Source: Clostridiales bacterium (GTDB lineage Bacteria; Bacillota; Clostridia; Lachnospirales; Lachnospiraceae). From it: a DNA stretch of 18,919 bases. Each line of letters starts with the position of its first letter. Positions within the stretch are counted from its first letter, which is position 1. The translations under genes were made by a program, and so were the position numbers. A model generated the notes under the pieces. It was given only the letters and a program-made list of their open reading frames with translations. It was not told the origin of the DNA and did no database searches. The stretch covers positions 1 through 18,919 of the forward strand of contig DXXQ01000071.1 of the NCBI GenBank assembly GCA_019416265.1. The letters run 5' to 3'. Below are positions 16,109-18,919 of this stretch, in pieces.

Positions 16109-17325
16109 TATGGCAGACGTTTAAAATGTCCTGGTCTGCTGTCTGTGCCAATAAGCTGAGAACCTTTCTGACCATGCTGGGAATCATAATCGGAGTGGCA
16201 TCCCTCATTGTTCTGGTTTCCATAGCCCAGGGGGCGTCGTCATCTGTATCTGAGCAGATTTCCGATATGGGTTCCAGCTATCTTACTGTGCGGATCAACG
16301 ATGACAAGGAAAATCCTCTCAGACTGGGAGAATTTACAGAGCTTCTGGAGGATGAGGCAATCCTGGGCTCTGCGCCCTTCGCAAGAACAGGCGTTACGGC
16401 AAAAAGCGGTTATACCAGCGGAACCATGAGTGTAACAGGGACGACAGGAGACTATTTCGATATTATGGATCTGGAGCTGGTATCCGGAAGAAGGCTTATG
16501 CAGACGGATATAGACAACAATTCTCTGGTGATCGTAATCAGCGCAGACACGGCAGTGGAATTTTTCGGCAGAGAAGACGCGGCAGGGGAAACCTTGGCTC
16601 TTGACGGGAAAAGCTTTCTCGTTGCAGGGGTGCTTTCAGATGATAACACCTCCCTGACTGCAGGGCAGAGCATTTTGTTGTCAGGTTCAGAGGAAGAGTC
16701 CGAGACAGTGACTCTGGAGGGATATATTCCTTATTCCACTCTAACAAGGATGGCGGATAATGTTCTGGATATCACAAGCTTCTATGTTTCCTCCTCTGAT
16801 GAAAACTCTATGGATCAGGCGGAGCTTGCAGTTGAGAAAATTATGCTGGAGCGTTTCGGACAGGATGAGGAAGCATTTACGATCCAGAACCAGTCAGAGA
16901 TCATGAGCGCAATGGAAAGTGTAGATAATACAATGGCCCTTATGCTTGGTGGAATTGCGGCAATCTCCCTCTTTGTAGGGGGAATCGGAATCATGAATAT
17001 CATGCTTGTATCCGTCACGGAACGAACAAGGGAAATCGGGATCCGAAAGGCAATCGGAGCAGGGAGAGGAGAAATCATGCTCCAGTTTTTACTGGAAGCC
17101 CTTCTGGTGAGTATGATGGGCTGCGGGGCAGGCATCGGTGTTTCCTTCTGTCTTCTTCGGATTCTGGGAGGAATCCTGGGAAGCTCTATGAGTTTTGAAA
17201 TGAACCCTTCGGTAACAACCGCTGCAGTTGTGTTTTCACTGGTTACAGGGGTGGTCTTCGGACTTTATCCCGCAGGAAAGGCAGCGGGAAAGAAAACCAT
17301 AGACGCTTTGCGTTATTCCGGTTAA
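16105..17325 (+). CDS. MacB/FtsX-type ABC exporter permease
   Basis: Membrane subunit of 406 residues. An N-terminal helix with NKLRTFLTMLGIIIGVASLI (16-35) is the MacB signature. It is followed by a large extracytoplasmic domain (about 45-272, MacB-PCD-like), then three TM segments near 275-300, 325-355 and 368-395. The FtsX motif TERTREIGIRKAIGA is at about 304-318. This is the four-helix topology of mechanotransmission ABC proteins, where ATP hydrolysis moves the extracytoplasmic domain rather than a transmembrane channel. Start ATG overlaps the ATPase stop, implying 1:1 translation. Last gene of the four-gene export operon; a terminator follows about 50 bp later. Confidence 0.95.
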   Translation: MIWQTFKMSWSAVCANKLRTFLTMLGIIIGVASLIVLVSIAQGASSSVSEQISDMGSSYLTVRINDDKENPLRLGEFTELLEDEAILGSAPFARTGVTAKSGYTSGTMSVTGTTGDYFDIMDLELVSGRRLMQTDIDNNSLVIVISADTAVEFFGREDAAGETLALDGKSFLVAGVLSDDNTSLTAGQSILLSGSEEESETVTLEGYIPYSTLTRMADNVLDITSFYVSSSDENSMDQAELAVEKIMLERFGQDEEAFTIQNQSEIMSAMESVDNTMALMLGGIAAISLFVGGIGIMNIMLVSVTERTREIGIRKAIGAGRGEIMLQFLLEALLVSMMGCGAGIGVSFCLLRILGGILGSSMSFEMNPSVTTAAVVFSLVTGVVFGLYPAGKAAGKKTIDALRYSG

Positions 17326-17331
17326 TAATTA

Positions 17332-17360
17332 TTGACAAATCCGGTTCGCAAGCGTATGAT
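17332..17360 (+). promoter_or_regulatory. Near-perfect consensus sigma-A promoter upstream of glmS
   Basis: TTGACA (17332-17337), an exact 17-bp spacer and TATGAT (17355-17360), starting 7 bp after the permease stop. Transcription should begin near 17367, only about 10 bp before a terminator hairpin. It would give a 5' leader of roughly 120 nt for glmS, or a very short RNA if termination dominates. Confidence 0.8.
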
Positions 17361-17375
17361 ACCAGTATGACAGAC

Positions 17376-17419
17376 AAAGGCGTCTTTCGTGTAAAAATGC
17401 ACGAAAGGCGCCTTTTTTT
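17376..17419 (+). terminator. Intrinsic terminator/attenuator in the glmS leader
   Basis: AGGCGTCTTTCGTG (17378-17391) pairs with CACGAAAGGCGCCT (17400-17413) over 14 bp with one wobble. AAA at 17376-17378 extends the stem into the T7 run (17413-17419), and the loop is 8 bases. It can end transcription from the export operon. It also lies within the predicted leader of the promoter at 17332, so it could act as an attenuator for glmS. Confidence 0.88.
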
Positions 17420-17453
17420 GACAAAACGGGAGATTTTTCTTCCGTTTTGTCAA
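17418..17453 (+). promoter_or_regulatory. Second hairpin/inverted repeat before glmS
   Basis: TTGACAAAACGGGAG (17418-17432) pairs with CTTCCGTTTTGTCAA (17439-17453) over 15 bp with one wobble around ATTTTT. No T-run follows on either strand, so it is not an ordinary terminator. Its 5' arm begins in the T-tract of the preceding terminator, and its 3' arm covers the -35 area of a possible downstream promoter. It may be a DNA operator or an RNA regulatory stem. Confidence 0.6.
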
Positions 17454-17456
17454 AAA

Positions 17457-17465
17457 TGTTATATT
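17457..17465 (+). promoter_or_regulatory. Possible extended -10 promoter immediately before glmS
   Basis: TGT-TATATT (TG at 17457-17458, hexamer 17460-17465) fits an extended -10 element. No good -35 hexamer stands 16-18 bp upstream (TTCTTC at spacing 17). It would start transcripts near 17472, just before the ribosome site GGAGG (17477-17481). Confidence 0.35.
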
Positions 17466-17489
17466 TTCAGACATATGGAGGATGATAAA

Positions 17490-18919
17490 ATGTGTGGAAT
17501 TGTAGGTTATATCGGAAACAGCCAGGCTGCCCCCATTCTTCTGGACGGACTGGCAAAGCTGGAATACAGAGGATATGATTCTGCAGGAATCGCAGTATAT
17601 GACGGCAAGGAGATCAGAACAGCAAAGTCCAGGGGAAGGCTAAAGATCTTAAATGAGCTGACTCACGGCGGGGAGACACTTCCGGGAACTGCGGGGATCG
17701 GTCACACGAGATGGGCGACCCACGGTTCACCGTCGGATATAAACGCTCATCCCCATCACAATAAGGATGGCAGTATTGTGGTCGTTCATAACGGGATTAT
17801 CGAAAATTATCTGAAGCTTAAGAAAAAGCTGGAGGGAAAAAACTATCAATTTGTTTCTGAGACAGATACAGAGGTTATCGCTCACCTTCTGGATGAGTAT
17901 TATCAGGGCAATCCCCTTCAGGCGATCACAAAGATCATGCACAGAATGGAAGGCTCCTATGCACTGGGAATTCTCTTCGGTGACCATCCGGATGAGCTTT
18001 ACGCAGTTCGTAAAGACAGTCCCCTGATCGTGGGAAAAACAGAAGACGGCTGTATGATCGCATCGGATGTTCCGGCAATTCTGAAGTATACCAGAGATGT
18101 GACCTTTGTGGAAAACGGAGAAATCATCCGGATGACAAAAGAGGGAATGGAATTTTTCAATGCAGACCAGGAGCCGGTGGAAAAAACCTCCGTACACATT
18201 GACTGGGATGTGAATGCAGCGGAAAAGGGAGGCTTTGAGCATTTCATGCTTAAGGAAATGTACGAGCAGCCCAGGGCTGTGGCAGATACATTTTCCCCGA
18301 GACTGAAGGAGGGGGAAATCGATATCAGCGAACTGGGAATGAGCACGGAGGAGCTTCTCAAGGTAAAGAAGCTGGTGATCGTTGCCTGCGGCTCTGCTTA
18401 CCACGTGGGAGTGACGGCGAAGTATATTTTTGAAGGGCTTGCGCGGATTCCCACAGAGACGGAGCTTGCCTCGGAATTCCGATACAGAAATCCAATCCTG
18501 GAGGAGGGAACGCTTGTGGCGGTTATCAGCCAGTCCGGTGAGACCGCCGATACCCTGGCAGCTCTCAGGGAAGCGAAGAGCAAAGGTGCCAGAGTCCTGG
18601 GAATCGTCAATGTGGTGGGAAGCTCCATTGCCAGGGAGGCGGACAGCGTGATGTATACCTGGGCAGGACCGGAGATCGCAGTGGCGACAACAAAGGCCTA
18701 TTCTGCCCAGCTTATTGCTATTTACCTTCTGGCAATGAAATTTGCCTTCGCAAAGGGCATTCTTACGGGAGAGGAGCTTACAGGAATGCTTGGGGATTTG
18801 AAGAAGCTTCCCGTTCAGATAGAGATGCTTCTGAACAACAGGGAAAAAATTCAGCGGTTTGCCAACCGGTATCTTGCCGCCAGAGACGTTTATTTCATAG
18901 GAAGGGGAATGGATTATGC
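17490..18919 (+). CDS. glmS: Glutamine-fructose-6-phosphate aminotransferase (isomerizing), 3' end outside window
   Basis: Makes glucosamine-6-phosphate from fructose-6-phosphate and glutamine, the first step of UDP-GlcNAc and peptidoglycan precursor synthesis, in the cytosol. The frame begins MCGIVGYIG, so the N-terminal nucleophile Cys is exposed after Met removal. KLEYRGYDSAGIAV, GIGHTRWATHG and the H-N-G-I-I-E-N segment follow; these are hallmarks of the type II glutaminase domain (about 1-230). The first SIS sugar-isomerase domain contains VACGSAYH and ISQSGETADTLAAL; a second is entered before the window ends at residue ~476 of an expected ~610. GGAGG (17477-17481) precedes the ATG by 8 bp. 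Unlike many Firmicutes glmS genes it has no visible glmS ribozyme upstream; instead there is a promoter, terminator and hairpin leader. Confidence 0.97.
   Translation, partial: MCGIVGYIGNSQAAPILLDGLAKLEYRGYDSAGIAVYDGKEIRTAKSRGRLKILNELTHGGETLPGTAGIGHTRWATHGSPSDINAHPHHNKDGSIVVVHNGIIENYLKLKKKLEGKNYQFVSETDTEVIAHLLDEYYQGNPLQAITKIMHRMEGSYALGILFGDHPDELYAVRKDSPLIVGKTEDGCMIASDVPAILKYTRDVTFVENGEIIRMTKEGMEFFNADQEPVEKTSVHIDWDVNAAEKGGFEHFMLKEMYEQPRAVADTFSPRLKEGEIDISELGMSTEELLKVKKLVIVACGSAYHVGVTAKYIFEGLARIPTETELASEFRYRNPILEEGTLVAVISQSGETADTLAALREAKSKGARVLGIVNVVGSSIAREADSVMYTWAGPEIAVATTKAYSAQLIAIYLLAMKFAFAKGILTGEELTGMLGDLKKLPVQIEMLLNNREKIQRFANRYLAARDVYFIGRGMDY

Overview
The window looks like a chromosomal segment of a low-to-mid GC Gram-positive anaerobe of the Clostridia, most likely Lachnospiraceae. 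This is inferred from strong AGGAGG-type ribosome sites on most genes, the cytosolic multi-PAS hybrid kinase and REC-HD-GYP styles, and a MacAB-like exporter with no outer-membrane partner. No rRNA or tRNA gene is present to fix the taxon. Every recognisable gene lies on the + strand.

Region 1 (12-5133) is a compact signalling operon: a receiver-HD-GYP protein, a free-standing Hpt protein, and a 1033-residue cytosolic hybrid histidine kinase, closed by an intrinsic terminator. Together they hold every station of a His-Asp-His-Asp phosphorelay whose probable output is cyclic-di-GMP breakdown.

Region 2 (5144-7170) is an OmpR-type response regulator and a two-TM sensor kinase overlapping by 4 bp, with a good sigma-A promoter. 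Region 3 (7201-10701) is a sugar cassette: a ROK regulator with its own promoter and a palindrome near +1, a terminator, a zinc-dependent polyol/alcohol dehydrogenase that has lost its N-terminal catalytic part (pseudogene), and a GPH-family sugar:cation symporter with a terminator.

Region 4 (10748-17325) is an export operon: a secreted acidic protein with a repetitive, probably beta-helical body, an unusually large membrane-fusion (HlyD/MacA-like) adaptor, an ABC ATPase and a MacB/FtsX-type permease. Its promoter has a poor -35 overlapped by tandem TTAAG repeats, as expected for an OmpR-type activator. A near-identical 9-mer lies upstream of the region 2 regulator gene. The two-component pair may therefore control the exporter, with the sugar cassette lodged between them.

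Region 5 (17326-18919) is glmS, cut by the window end. Its leader has a perfect-consensus promoter followed within about 20 bp by an intrinsic terminator, then a 15-bp stem hairpin. I see no glmS ribozyme. The best candidates for something undescribed are the secreted beta-helix protein tied to the exporter, and this promoter-terminator leader.
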